DNA of 64,000 nucleotides, taken from Lepidodermella squamata. Its lineage: Eukaryota > Gastrotricha. Below the pieces are notes generated by a model, which worked only from the letters and a program-made list of their open reading frames with translations, was not told where the DNA came from and ran no database searches. Each line of letters opens with the position of its first letter. Within the stretch, counting starts at the first letter, position 1. Location: contig JBLDXI010000066.1 in the NCBI GenBank assembly GCA_047495785.1, positions 434,001 to 498,000 of the forward strand, given 5' to 3'. The translations under genes were made by a program, and so were the position numbers. Of the stretch, positions 10,902 through 21,787 are shown one piece after another.

Positions 10902-11250
10902 TTAGCTCAAAATGTAATATGATAGTGAAAAGATAGGCTTGTAGTCTAGTTGAATCTTTAATCGGATCTTTGTTAGCGATTCGCAATTTTTTTCAAGTGC
11001 CAGGTTGTGCTTGACTTCCTGAGGGCTGAGGGTAGCTCCTCTTAAACGGCTGGCCGCTTGAACGCTGAAACGCGATTCGCATAGTTCTTGTTTGCGCTTG
11101 AAAAAATCAATGATTTCGTAGGGCGAAGGATGAGGCTTGTCACAGAAGTCTTGGAATGCTTTATGCCAAACCTCGGCCACATTGTCTGTTAGAGGAACCC
11201 AGACCGGCACAGGCAATGCCGAACAACGGCAAATACAGTGGCTGAATTCA
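10902..11250 (-). pseudogene. MULE-type transposase C-terminal fragment
   Basis: The minus-strand frame reads VPVWVPLTDNVAEVWHKAFQ and later IDFFKRKQEL. This resembles the 'lWNvy.....RTNN.vEgWHn.f' region followed by 'F...lk.eq' of Mutator-like transposases (FLYWCH/MULE type). The Asn-Asn core is altered to Asp-Asn. No zinc finger or upstream catalytic domain is visible, so it is a remnant. The assignment is by motif resemblance only. Confidence 0.5.
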
Positions 11251-11529
11251 AATCGAATTGTACTGAGCTGTTCGGGTGTTTTGGAGACAATTCAGCTATT
11301 TTTGCATCATTTAGTTCAGCGGTGTTCGGAGAGAAGGCGTGTTCGGACTTGTACGGACTTGAGGTCATCAAATTGTTAGCTGCTCTTCGCCTGCTTAATT
11401 CTTGCCACTGTTCGGGGTTGTTCAAAGTGTTCGAACTAGTTCACCGTTTCTGCTTCTCCTGCATATTTGTAATAAAATATAGAATTGTCCCCAGAAATAT
11501 AGGTCGAGTAGCTTTGACAATTCGATATT

Positions 11530-11672
11530 TTACGGTATAACATTCGTAAAACGTTCATATCTGAACTCGCCGCACTCGATTTACTCATTGCAACTCGCCT
11601 CCGGCTCGTTTCGATTCGTAAATCTCGGCCGGCCCCGTTCAGATATGAACGATTTACGAATGATATACCATA
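11530..11672. mobile_element. Small foldback MITE
   Basis: ATTCGTAAAACGTTCATATC near 11541 and its near reverse complement near 11640-11668 form arms of about 35 nt around a short GC-richer loop. The total is about 143 bp, non-coding. No clear target duplication. Confidence 0.6.
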
Positions 11673-11801
11673 CAAATAGAGCATTCGCTCAAAAATATCA
11701 AAAATATAGTGTTATTACCCATGCTCATGTACCCATGCTAGTCCCATTGCGAAATTTCAGTCTTCTTCATTTCGTTATTAATTATTAACTTCACACAAAA
11801 A

Positions 11802-11831
11802 ATGAACCGTTACCTGCTCTTAGTAAGCCTG
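11802..11831 (+). pseudogene. Possible orphan signal-peptide exon of the membrane protein family
   Basis: ATG AAC CGT TAC CTG followed by LLVSL and a consensus donor (CTG|gtaagt) resembles the first exon of B1 (MRFLLLVSALL). No second exon follows; a decayed hAT element starts 60 bp downstream. It ends in phase 0 rather than the family phase 1, so it is doubtful. Confidence 0.3.
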
Positions 11832-11892
11832 GTAAGTTTTAACAATTGTGCATTTGATGTGAAACTTCTTCCCATATACGTCCCATAATATA

Positions 11893-13292
11893 CGTCTACT
11901 ACTATCGGACACGTTGGGCGAGGCGAGTCGACGCCGTAAAACCACTGCGAAGGCAAATTGAAGTTTTTCGAAAGGCCCTATCAACTATCAGTGAGGATTC
12001 CAGCCAAACGCCGAAAACGCGATACGAAGCTGGGTGCATCTTGCGAAATCTCGAAAGCTTCGAAATGGCATTAATGATAGTTTTTTGGGATCGAGTCCTG
12101 GTGCGATTTGACCGCGTCAGTGCTGCCCTGCAAAGCCCTACGCTTGTCGTAGGTGACGGGGTTAAACTACTTGAATCCCTTGAACACTTTCGAGATTTGT
12201 GGTGATGTGGTCTCAAAGAAGAATTCGAAGCAATCGAATGCGAAGCCAGACAGATTACAGACAGACAGAAAACGCGCGGCAGGCCTTCAGTCTCCGAGAA
12301 TCGCAACGATCCGCGGGAGTTTTTTAGATCAGAAACTTTCGAAGTCATTATTTTCAATCTCGAAGCTGATGTTGCAAAACGGAGGTCAGCTTACGCCGAA
12401 ATCCGCTTCCTTCGGCTTCCTAACAGGACTTCAGTCGCTGGGTGAAGCCGAGCTGCGCGAAAAAGCGCAGAATTTCGCGAAAAAATACGCCTCGGATATC
12501 GAACCTTCATTTCCCGACGAACTTATCCACTTGTAGGTTTCGTAAATGGAGAGCAAGACTTGTCCGCTATCAACCTATTGAAGATAATTCATACGAAGCA
12601 ACTGCTAAGCGTTTTCCCAAATATCGAGATCGTTTTACGGATCTATTTGTCGCTGTTTATAACTGTTTGTAGCGGTGAACGCAGCTTCTCTAAATTGGCT
12701 TTAATGAAGGGCGATCTTAGATCAGGAGTACTCAAAGTCTGCCCCGCGGGTCACGGGTCACCCGTGACCCGCGGGGGGATTCGTGATCATGACCTGAAAA
12801 ACAGCCTTTTTTCGACAATTTGCAGCTAAAATTACCGCAAAATACCGTATATACATATCGCGAGTATATACATAAAACTATGTTTTCTGGGACCTTTTCA
12901 ATCAATTGTTCGTCAATTTAGGCTCTTGCGAAAATGGGATAATATGTCAAAATTTTGGCTAATTGCAGTTGTGACCCGCGGGGTTGTCCGCGGGTCACAG
13001 CTGTGGCCCGCTTGGCAAAAACTTTGAGTACCGCTGTCTTAGATCCTCGATGGGCCAGGACAAGCTGAACAATCTGATGATTCTGGCATTAGAATCTGAC
13101 ATCTTAAGGTCATTACATTTTGAGCGTATTATTGACATTTTTGTCGACAGAAAATTTCTAAACGTCTTTCTAACCTCCCATTTATGTCACATTAAAAATA
13201 AAAATTGTTTCGTTTTTTTTAGAAATTAACAAAAAAATGGGGCTGCCAAACGTCAAGAGCCCAGGGGCCGCCGGAGGGTTAATCCGGCCCTG
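11893..13292 (+). pseudogene. Decayed hAT transposase (ZMYM1/TTF-type), interrupted by a MITE
   Basis: Successive frames spell a ZMYM1-like hAT transposase: TRWARRVDAVKPLR, the block SEDSSQTPKTRYEA through LVRFDRVSAALQSP, then ELREKAQNFAKKYASDI with SFPDELI, LLKIIHTKQLLSVFPN and SGERSFSKLALMKGDLRS. A 314-bp MITE (12723-13036) splits this last block; coding resumes with SMGQDKLNNLMILALES and ends after VDRKFLN. At least two frame changes are present, so it is inactive. The right end GGCCCTG at 13292 looks like a hAT terminus; the left end seems truncated. A similar hAT C-terminus, from another subfamily, lies at 31968-32755. Confidence 0.8.
12723..13036. mobile_element. hAT MITE inserted inside the hAT transposase
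   Basis: The 314-bp element is flanked by perfect 8-bp duplications TCTTAGAT (12715-12722 and 13037-13044). Its inverted ends are CAGGAGTACTCAAAGT and ACTTTGAGTACCGCTG. Just inside the left end is a GC-rich palindrome of CCCGCGGGTCACGGGT type; copies of GTGACCCGCGGG recur near the right end. It has no coding capacity. Deleting it and one target copy restores the transposase frame exactly. Confidence 0.95.
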
Positions 13293-14483
13293 ACTATCGA
13301 TAGGGGTCCTCGGTGTTACATTAAGGTACGTTAAGGTAAGGCGATGTCCTTCATGATAAGTTAACTGTTTAATAAAATGGTCGAATTCTCTGAGTGATGC
13401 AGGATGCGGTATCACCTCAGGGGATTCCATATTATTATTATGCTGGATTCAATACGATCGTAACTACTCTTCTTGACAAGATCCTGATAAGTTGTTTCTT
13501 GTGTTGGGCTGGCATGTTATGTCATGTCATGTCATGTTCAAGAAAACGCTACGATATGTAAACGTCAGCATCTGAAGAAAGCAATTTTTTAAAAGATGCC
13601 TAGATTTTGTATCTTCTTGATGGTTTGCACAACAAATGATTTGACAGACCGGCTGCATTCTTCGTTGCGGATGCAGTTTCCGCTAGAAGGCGAGGAGTCT
13701 GGAACTTTGCGCCATCCTTCCCGCACGACCTCGCAGAATCGGTGAATGAAACGAACTTATGAAACGAAAAAAATTAAATGCCGTTAAAGGCTGCTTTTTT
13801 TATTTCTTGCTTTCGAATGCTCATGTGACTCGTCAAATATTTCAGCTGTTCGTTAAGCATTGTCGTCATTCTGACTAAAGAATCATCTTCGTATTGATCC
13901 AGCTGCTTGCATCGAGCTGAAGCTGTATATGATGCTCAACTTTTATTGTTATCAATACCTAGCTAGTAAGCACAAAAATGCGACCAGAAAAACAGACAAA
14001 AACGACGTAGATTGATTACAGTCTCGAGCTGCTATACGTTGTATAGAAATTTCTGCTGATATCTGATATTCAGTCGATTCTAGAGGCTGTTTTTGCTGAA
14101 TCAAACCTATCACCCGTTAACATTCAGAGAGAAAAAATTTAATAAAACCGCAGCACCTGAGAATATTGCCTCTTGCTTTGATAAATCTTCTGAAAATCTT
14201 CTGATGGAAAAAGTTTAAGGCAAATCCTCGGTCCGTATTGGCGACGTCCAAAAGAAGCCAACAAAGCGTCGTGCCATTTTACTGCGTATTACTAGTTAAA
14301 TCGTTAAATCGCAGAACGCAACTTCGTAATGGCTTCGTGATCGATGCAAAAAGTAATGTTCCTTTTCCAACATCTAACAGCCTCCGCCGATCAGTGAATA
14401 ATAGATGATAACGTTAGAATAACATCAGAGAGCCAAAACTCGACTGCCAGCTTAGAAAATCTATAAGCGCCAGAATTCAAGTA
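13293..14483. other. Gene-free interval upstream of copy A3
   Basis: Contains a (TGTCA)n microsatellite at about 13515-13540. Positions 14205-14483 form the duplicated 5' flank that matches 9587-9850. No open frame with support was seen between 13293 and 14205. Confidence 0.5.
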
Positions 14484-15118
14484 ATGAAATCTGTTCTATT
14501 ACTTTGCATTACAGCTGACTCGCTTCTCCGGATCGCCGGTTCCGGGCAACCGGGCGATTCGGCCGAGATTTCCGGTAACTATAATTCCCCCGTTTCCAAT
14601 GTTGATATTTCTGTCTCTATATAGTTGACGTATCCAGACCTGACTGTTGCTTTCGGGTGAACGCATTGACATTCTCCGGAAAAGTACACCTTTTCTCGAA
14701 TAATTCGGTAACCCCACGGTTTTGCTCGATACAACTTACGGCGGCAAATAACAGCCATGGAGTCGTTATTCCGACAAGTGACTTCAACTCTTCTGCCTAC
14801 AAACGAGCTGCGATCAATCTTGAGACGACACTGCCAACAGCTGAGAACTGGTCGAGTGTAATCTTCGGAAACCCTTTTGAGACCGACGCGATATTCCGCC
14901 TTAATTTTTCTAATCCTGCTCACGAAAGATTGACGTTTGGTCTGAAATTCTACCTTTCAAACGATGATAACGAGACAGCATGTGATTTCATGGAAACCAT
15001 TTCACCTGGAGCAATTTTCGCCATTGTTATCGGATCTCTATTAGCATTGCTGTGCGCGGCGAAACTGATCATTGGAATTTGCAGTCGTAACAAACGAGAT
15101 TACAAACAGTATTTGTGA
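14484..15118 (+). CDS. Small type I membrane protein, family copy A3 (intact)
   Basis: Two exons: 14484-14574 (91 nt, MKSVLLLCITADSLLR signal, ending phase 1) and 14625-15118, with a 50-nt intron. The mature chain opens V-DVSRPDCC, has RFCSIQL, an ENWSS motif, NP...RLTFGLKF and several N-glycosylation sites. A hydrophobic helix (PGAIFAIVIGSLLALLCAAK) is followed by a short tail ending RNKRDYKQYL. The overall layout (about 150-residue ectodomain with two conserved Cys, single helix, basic-Tyr tail) is shared with the copies at 6567, 15877, 20225 and 23141. Copies A1 and A2 are its pseudogenes. Function unknown; a cell-surface protein by inference. Confidence 0.88.
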
Positions 15119-15876
15119 AAATTTGACAAAATTTAAATTTCAACTATCTAAGAGTTTTTCTGTAAGTAAAAATTTCCCATTTTGTTGCTTTGTGCCTTTT
15201 GGTTTCAATCATTCAATTAACAGACTCGCCTACTTCAAGTAACCAAAGCGTATTAATGGTTAATGGATAGCTCTTTACTTATGCGAACCACGTAGGTATA
15301 TCATTTGATGCCCCATCGTAAAAATTGATGAAAAACACGTGGAAAAATACTACACACACGCCGCACACACTCATAAATTACACGCGTCAAAGCTCGAACA
15401 AACATATGCTGGCCGCACTGCATCTATGGATGTACTTCTATCATCGTACATAGTATATAGTAGGGAAACAGCTCAAAAAGGCTATTCACAAGCGTAAATT
15501 GTTAATCATCACTCTCAAAGCAGTATTGTTTTCACATGTAATTTTCTTTTCTAGGCATCATAGCATCATAGCAGCTTAAGATACATTTTAACTCTGCGGC
15601 ATAGTAGTAAGATCATCATTCAGCATTCAGCGAGGGATCATTTTACGGAATTTACATCTCCCTAAGGGCTGCAATTTTGCGTGTTTCTCCATCGATCTTC
15701 TATCAGCACTCATGTTTTTAATATTCAGTATATCGACCACCTTAATGAATCAATATAAAGTGTCGACCGACTAATTCATATGTTTGCAACGTACGCCGTG
15801 CTTCTCATTAAAATTCAGAAGATTTTTTTAGATGATTTTTCTTACTTTACGGGACACCTGGATGTAGTTCTCAACG
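15119..15876. repeat. Intergenic spacer with duplicated flanks
   Basis: Positions 15240-15400 match the flank of pseudogene A1 (770-945). Positions 15688-15782 match 6195-6290 upstream of B1. The spacer is therefore a join of an A-type 3' flank and a B-type 5' flank, suggesting that an A+B gene pair was the duplicated unit. No coding frame. Confidence 0.65.
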
Positions 15877-16530
15877 ATGAGACAATTTTTCGTCTTATTA
15901 TCAGCACTATTTTCAGTCATTTATTGCTCCGAAAATGTAGCTCAAGACTATTCAAGTGAGTAATGAATTTTCAGAACTTTTCCTGAATTTTCCCGAATTT
16001 TTCTAGTTGATTTCTCAAACAGTTCCTGGTGCAAGAATTCAGTCGAAGAGCCTCAGATACTTACAATTTATCGTTATGCAAATATCGCGGTTCATAACGC
16101 CGTAACCTCGCCCTACTGCTCAGTCATTGTAGCTGATGAAGACACTTACCGGTTCGCAATAAAATGGCACACAGAATTCGACCACGCCAATTACACTGCT
16201 GTTAGACTGCAGCTGGCGACTCGATCTCGGGCGAAAGATAACTGGACTGAGCTGCCGTCGTACGAAGCCAAAGATACGAAGCCGTTCATCAAATTTACAC
16301 TGCTCAACCCAAAGCAGGAGCCTGTTAATTTCAACGTGACATTTTCCTCAACGAAATCGAGCGCTGACAGCCCGTTGACTTCGGGCGTTTATGCTGGCCT
16401 CATTGTTATAGCGATTATGCTAGTTTGCGTGGTCTTCTTCGGCATTTTCAAGTGTTACACGGATCGGTCGGCTCAACGGCGAGCTGGCTACAACTTACCA
16501 CCAGAACATCATGCTGACCAGCGGTTATAG
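15877..16530 (+). CDS. Small type I membrane protein, family copy B2
   Basis: Two exons: 15877-15955 (MRQFFVLLSALFSVIYC signal, phase 1) and 16007-16530, intron 51 nt with donor GTGAGT. The ectodomain opens I-DFSNSSWCK and runs in parallel with B1: YRYANIAVHNAVT, PYCSVIVAD, LQLATRSR, NWTEL, NPKQEPVNF. The membrane helix is VYAGLIVIAIMLVCVVFFGIF. The tail (CYTDRSAQRRAGYNLPPEH) lacks the Cys clusters of B1. It ends 82 bp from the 3' end of the convergent guanylyl cyclase gene. Function unknown. Confidence 0.88.
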
Positions 16531-16612
16531 AAGACAATTTTATTTATTTTCACAAATTCGAAATAAATTTGACAACAATTGCGATTTCCTTTGATGAATT
16601 CAATATCTACGT

Positions 16613-19311
16613 TCATCGAGCCAAAACAATTGAGGACGAAGTACTTTGATTCTCGTTTGCCGCACCCGAGGACCACCAAGCCCAATACAGTTTCATAGCT
16701 TTGATTTTCTGTGAAAATCGTTAATTTTTCCATGAATTAAGGGTTATTTGATTATTCTTACCGGTGTTGTGATCGAACCACGTTGGGCAAAGTCCAGTTC
16801 TTCGAAATCTCGCAAGCGTTGAAACATTGATTGGGATACTTGAATTTTGTCGCCTAGACCAGTTGCATGAACTACGGCGGCTGTTGTGACAGCCTCGCCG
16901 AAAACCATGAGGCGTGATAGTTTGAATCGCATGACGTAGGACTTGGCCGGTCCAAGGTGAACGCCAGCGCGTAGACGCATTATCTTCCGAGAGTCCTCTT
17001 GCCCGGCTTGCATTACAGCCATTCGCTCTTGAATGTCATTAGCTAATGCCACAATCTGAAAAGTGGAACAAAAGGATATTATAAGGAGTATCCTTACCAA
17101 TATCTATTCACTGAGAATCCTTCACCTTCGATACTTTGTATTTCTTGTAGAAATTCTCAGAAAACAAACCTCGAATGCATGATCAACTGAATGATATTCG
17201 CCTGTAATCAAGTTTAGAAGAGATTTGAAAGGAATATATAGCTTTGATCTTACCAACTCCAGCGGCTATCACCATAGATTCTCCGAACACATAGACCTGG
17301 AAAAGCATTTCTGAATAATTTTGTAGAGACATTAGGGTCTAGACGTACCTTGTAACAGTTGTACTTCATCATCTCGACTTCAGCCATTTCGTAAAACTCG
17401 GAGACCAAGTTCATGAATTCGTCCATTTCCAAATGTTGCATCAAGTCGTCAACATTGAAAATGTCCAAGATCAACACGGCGGTATCTTAAAAACAAAATT
17501 CAGCGAAGATTTTGGAATATTTCACCGATGTTTACCTTTAAAAACTCCCTGAATCTCGTGAACTCTCATAGCTGCAGCTTTGACTTGAAATTGATGTGGG
17601 ATGAACTCGTACAACAATTCAAGGGCCTGTAATACGCAAAATTAAGGCAATTTCCTATGTAACACCTCATGTTAGGTAAACCCTGTTCAACTGGTCCAAA
17701 CTGTGATGGGACTGTCGTATAAAAGTTTGCAATGAAACAGTAGCATAAGCATGGACAACAATTGTCCCGCCAGCTATCAACACAGAAAGTGTTGAAAGCA
17801 CAGCAGCTAGGAATACATTTAGTGAAACTTCTCCAGCTAAAATTCAAAATTTGTTACATAGGACGTCTCTCCCCATCCATTGACCAGAGAATCGGTTCGC
17901 CGCAGCCAAAGCCGCAGGTTGGAGGGAGTGAAGAACGTAAAGAACGCTCGCGTCATGGGTACCCATTACAGCCGCCCATTCTTCGCCTTGCATCGAAATG
18001 AAATCTTGGTTCAAGACCTAATCCAAATTTCAATTGAAAAAAGTTTCAAGCGCGGTATCATACGTATCCAGCAAGACGATCGAAATCTTTGCCAGACTCT
18101 TGATCCGAGAAGTTCCGGACCTTAGCCGCGGCCAAGTCACTCGAAAGCGCGGTGATTTTGAGGTTCTCTTGGAACATGAAGAGAGAGCTGACGATATTTT
18201 GATATACAAGTTCACGAATGTCGGAAATTGTTCGATCTGCAAAGAATTACGCCACTACAATGAATCCAGACATTCCGGAGCATAACTCACTTTCGGCCGC
18301 AAGTTTCCTTCCCAACAATGCGAATTTCCTTAGGTTCAGATACTGAAAACGATTGGAATCAAAGTTCAAAGTTAGAATCGAAAACTTCGCTTACAGCTTG
18401 GAAAACTTTATCGGCCGCCAGAGATTCTCGCCATCCTTCGTATCTGGGTCCGAACAAAAGGCCGTCTCTTGCTAGCCCGGCAAGACTGTCAACGATTCCA
18501 GAATAGAAATGGACAACATCTTCCTCTGTTAAACTATGCGGTTTTTAAGTGATCAGATTCGAAGAAGAAACTTCTACCATTCGTGTCGTTGGAAGTTTTA
18601 CGAACATCGCGTTGGTTCTTCAGAGCGAGTTTCAGCGCAAGCGAAGAAGATATGTTGGCGCGCATGTCCTCTGGCACAGAACTTAGGTCTCGCGGCCAAG
18701 TTTGCATGGTAAGCAATTTCTTGAAGTAAAAAAATTAAACAAGACTTCACGGATAAAGCTTGGCTTTACCGAATCAACATTCCGCATAGCGATCTGAGCT
18801 TTTTGCAAGAACACTTCGTAAGGTCCAGTGTTGAATCTTTATCAAATCAAAGATCAATTATTTTCATTGTAGTTCCAAATTACAGGACCTCACTCGAAAA
18901 ATGGCTCCATTTCTAGTGCGAGAAGTAGCGCTAGGTCGTAGATTTCAAAGTTAAGATGGGTTGTTGCCTTTAATACAACGGCTATAACTGAAGCTTTTCC
19001 AACAATCAATTTGAAATGCGACTTACACTGACGTAATTTCCGACTTCATTGCGAATTCGAGCTAATTCAACGTCAGTGTAGACTTGGACGATGGTACCGG
19101 AGAACGCGAGCACAGCGAACAATGCCACCTGTATCGAAAATTTGGGACAAGTAATTCTAGGAAATCGACATACCTGAATTAGTAGAATGATCCGCCCTGA
19201 TTTCACCTCAACATTTGCGATGAAAAACTGTCGCAAAATGCCCGGATCGGCGACATGGATGATGGGTTCCCCGTCCTCATAATGGGAGCCTTCGCTTGGG
19301 TCAATTCTCAT
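16613..19311 (-). CDS. NIT-domain receptor guanylyl cyclase with degenerate catalytic site
   Basis: Sixteen exons close in phase to 625 residues: 19311-19174, 19128-19029, 18987-18894, 18836-18770, 18719-18578, 18525-18395, 18342-18291, 18236-18064, 18017-17885, 17836-17682, 17626-17536, 17485-17349, 17296-17254, 17201-17170, 17055-16762, 16708-16613. Order: cytoplasmic N-terminus, helix 1 (VALFAVLAFSGTIVQV), nitrate/nitrite-sensor (NIT)-like ectodomain (FYSGIVDSLAGLARDG), helix 2 (LSTLSVLIAGGTIVV), a HNOBA-like linker (ALELLYEFIPHQF) and a class III cyclase domain ending KIKAMKLYWAWWSSG. Known family members make cGMP. Here the first metal Asp remains (LILDIFNVDDL), but the usual KVETIGDAY is KVYVFGESM, and the YCLFGDTVNTASRM site reads LMVFGEAVTTAAVV: guanine Glu and Cys, second Asp, transition-state Asn and Arg are all changed. 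Probably a catalytically dead partner or sensor (inference). Confidence 0.9.
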
Positions 19312-20224
19312 GGCTAGGAAAATGCTTGCGAATTATGAGTGAGGAAATCGTCCCTCGGCGTGCCTTTTATTGGGTATCAGGCCGGGTAGCTAGACATCCC
19401 GCAAAACTGACCTTAATTGCTATTGAGACGAGCGGATAATCTGCACTGGCCAAATGACTCCGAGCGTCATACTTTTAGGTTTTAGTAATTGATGTCTATG
19501 AACTACTAATGACGCCTATGCAGCCTGTTTGTTTCTACTTGGGACTTCCGATAGGCAATTACAAAAAGAAAGTATAATCCTCCCTTGATCTCGCGGACTT
19601 TTCTGACCTGGTTTTCACGGGCGAATGTTTACATGTACCTGTCTTTGATAAACAAAGAAACGGGTGTGTTTTGGGTGCGCACCCTGAATCTAAGGTTCGA
19701 TAGCTTTATTTGGGACTGCAGCTCTATAGGTTTCCAAATGATATAGCATTCAATCCTAAAAGATGGATCTCACTATTTCGCCTATTTTCAGCTATCAGCA
19801 GTCAGTTTACGAGTTATACTCCAACGTGCGGGACCGATATCGATATCCTAGTATCGATTTTACAGATTTTTCCGATCAGCAGTCTAGGATACCACTATTG
19901 AGTATGCCTGAGGGTACAAAGTGGCTAAAATACAAAATCTAAGAGTTACAGGTTACAGGGGCGTCATCGTCGTTATTTTCATCTTTCAGCTTTCAGTTCG
20001 CGAATTTTAGGAATTTACGCAAATCTGCTGTCGATGAAACAAATGTTTCCACCCACTGCTATTGATAAATTATTTACAACTCGTACCCCTTGGCTGCAAG
20101 CTTTACGTGATGTTGTATGCTGCTAAATAAATCGATCGCCATTGTGCTGGCGCTTTCTATACCGAAAAATGCTTCTGGAATAGTGAAACCGTGAGATAGT
20201 ACCTAAAATCTATCATCGTTTAAA
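19312..20224. other. Shared upstream region of the cyclase gene and family copy C
   Basis: Divergent promoter interval between the minus-strand cyclase (start 19311) and the plus-strand gene at 20225. A (GATATC)-rich patch lies at about 19840-19860. No coding frame or repeat copy was recognised. Confidence 0.4.
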
Positions 20225-20937
20225 ATGTTGATTTTCCCATCTTTACTCGTTCCCATTTTTGCGGCTTATTATTACATGCCAACTGATGCGGAGCCAGAAC
20301 AGGAAATTCTCCTCAGTAAGAACGTGAACTCATTCTAGATTTTCACTATTTTTCAAATTTTTTTCGATTTTTTTGAGGTTATCATTAAACCCGAGAATCA
20401 ATTCTTCCTATCATAATTTTGAAAACATTTTTTTTAACAGTTGACCTGAAGTATCCAAATTGGTGCCGGCTATTGACCCCGATTCAGGTCGAACCGGATC
20501 AAAAAGTTGTAGTTTACGCAAACTCCAGCCTAACGCCGCCAAGCTGCTCAATCCAACTCATCGCCGGGACGAATGATAGCAACTACCGATTTGCCATGGA
20601 TTGGACGCGAAAATGGAATTCAAGCCTATACAACCAAAAAACGAACTTCAACCTAGAAACGCGATGCAAGCTAAACGACAATTGGACCTTGGTTACGGGC
20701 GATAACGAGCCGGATCAATATGTGAAAATTACCATCAATAACCCGTTGAAGCAACGCGTTGATTTCGAACTTGTGCTATCGGCTAGGCAAAAGCCGCAGA
20801 AGCAGGAAATGAATTATTTCGCGATTGGCCTAGCTATTGGCCTCGTTGTAGCTGGTTTGCCGTGTATAATCATCGGAATTGTCGTTGGTATCTGGCTGTT
20901 TCGAGTTAACCGCCGCAATTATCGAGGATATTATTGA
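20225..20937 (+). CDS. Small type I membrane protein, family copy C
   Basis: Two exons: 20225-20315 (91 nt, MLIFPSLLVPIFAAYY signal, ending phase 1) and 20441-20937; intron 125 nt. Exon 2 opens I-DLKYPNWCRL, then PPSCSIQLIAG, FAMDWTRKW, NLETRCKLNDNW and NPLKQRVDFELVL before the membrane helix (FAIGLAIGLVVAGLPCIIIG). The tail ends RNYRGYY, parallel to RDYKQYL of A3. The shared frame, intron phase and Cys positions make it a true paralogue despite low identity. Function unknown. AATAAA occurs just after the stop at about 20946. Confidence 0.85.
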
Positions 20938-21787
20938 AAATTTCGAAATAAAATAAAATAAAAATCGAATATAATTACGTTTCATTTTAAAAAATGAGTT
21001 CCTATCCCTTATTCCAAATTTAAAAAAAACAAAAGTTGGCTATCAATAAAAATTAATTTAAAAATTAAATTGAATTGGGAAAATGCATGGGAAAATATTT
21101 TCGAAATTTCGAAATTAATTTTAATTAAAAATTGAAAATTAAATTAATTTTGAATTTTTTATTCAATTTTTTGAAATTTCGAAAATATTATTTTCACGTG
21201 ACCTTTGTTTAATTCGTCCATTCCCAGGGATGAGTCACTTATTGCCGAGATCTGAGGCCTATGTTAATTGGTCTGACATTCAACCTAAACAGATTATCAT
21301 CATGTGTGTCACTTTTGAATCAAATTACTGCAAATATTATTATAACTATCCAACTCATCGGCCGTTATTCATCCGTGAAAGCAAACTCCTGCATTCGTAT
21401 GGTGCTATACACATATGAATGTACCATGAGAGCCGTCAGTGCATCGTATAATATTAAGGCTATAGACCTTTTATTATACTATACATTTTTAGGTATACAA
21501 GCATACACACACGTTTTTTATGCGTAAATGCCATCTGTTGTGAAAACCTTGTATAATATTAGTAATAAGCACTTGTATTGGAATAATTTCCACTATTCTC
21601 ACCTTATCACACCGCCTTACAGAAAACATGTGTGTGTGTAATAACAAAATTTCAATCCCAACATTTCTATTTTCAATACGATTTTTGTTTTATTTAGGAA
21701 TGATTTTAGAGTAGTTGGTTTTAGGTCTTTTCTTTTGGTATTTTAATTTTCTTTCTGCTTTCAAAGATACTGGATTGGAGGGAACTT
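20938..21787. other. AT-rich interval
   Basis: Positions 21050-21195 are an AT-rich imperfect palindrome built from AATTTCGAAATT and AATTAAAATT units. The remainder up to 21787 carries no supported gene; open frames here are short and AT-driven. Confidence 0.4.

Noticed and set aside
11898-13300. Apparent 7-bp ACTATCG duplication around the decayed hAT transposase
   Set aside because: The left end lacks a hAT terminus, so the match may be chance; not counted as a target duplication.
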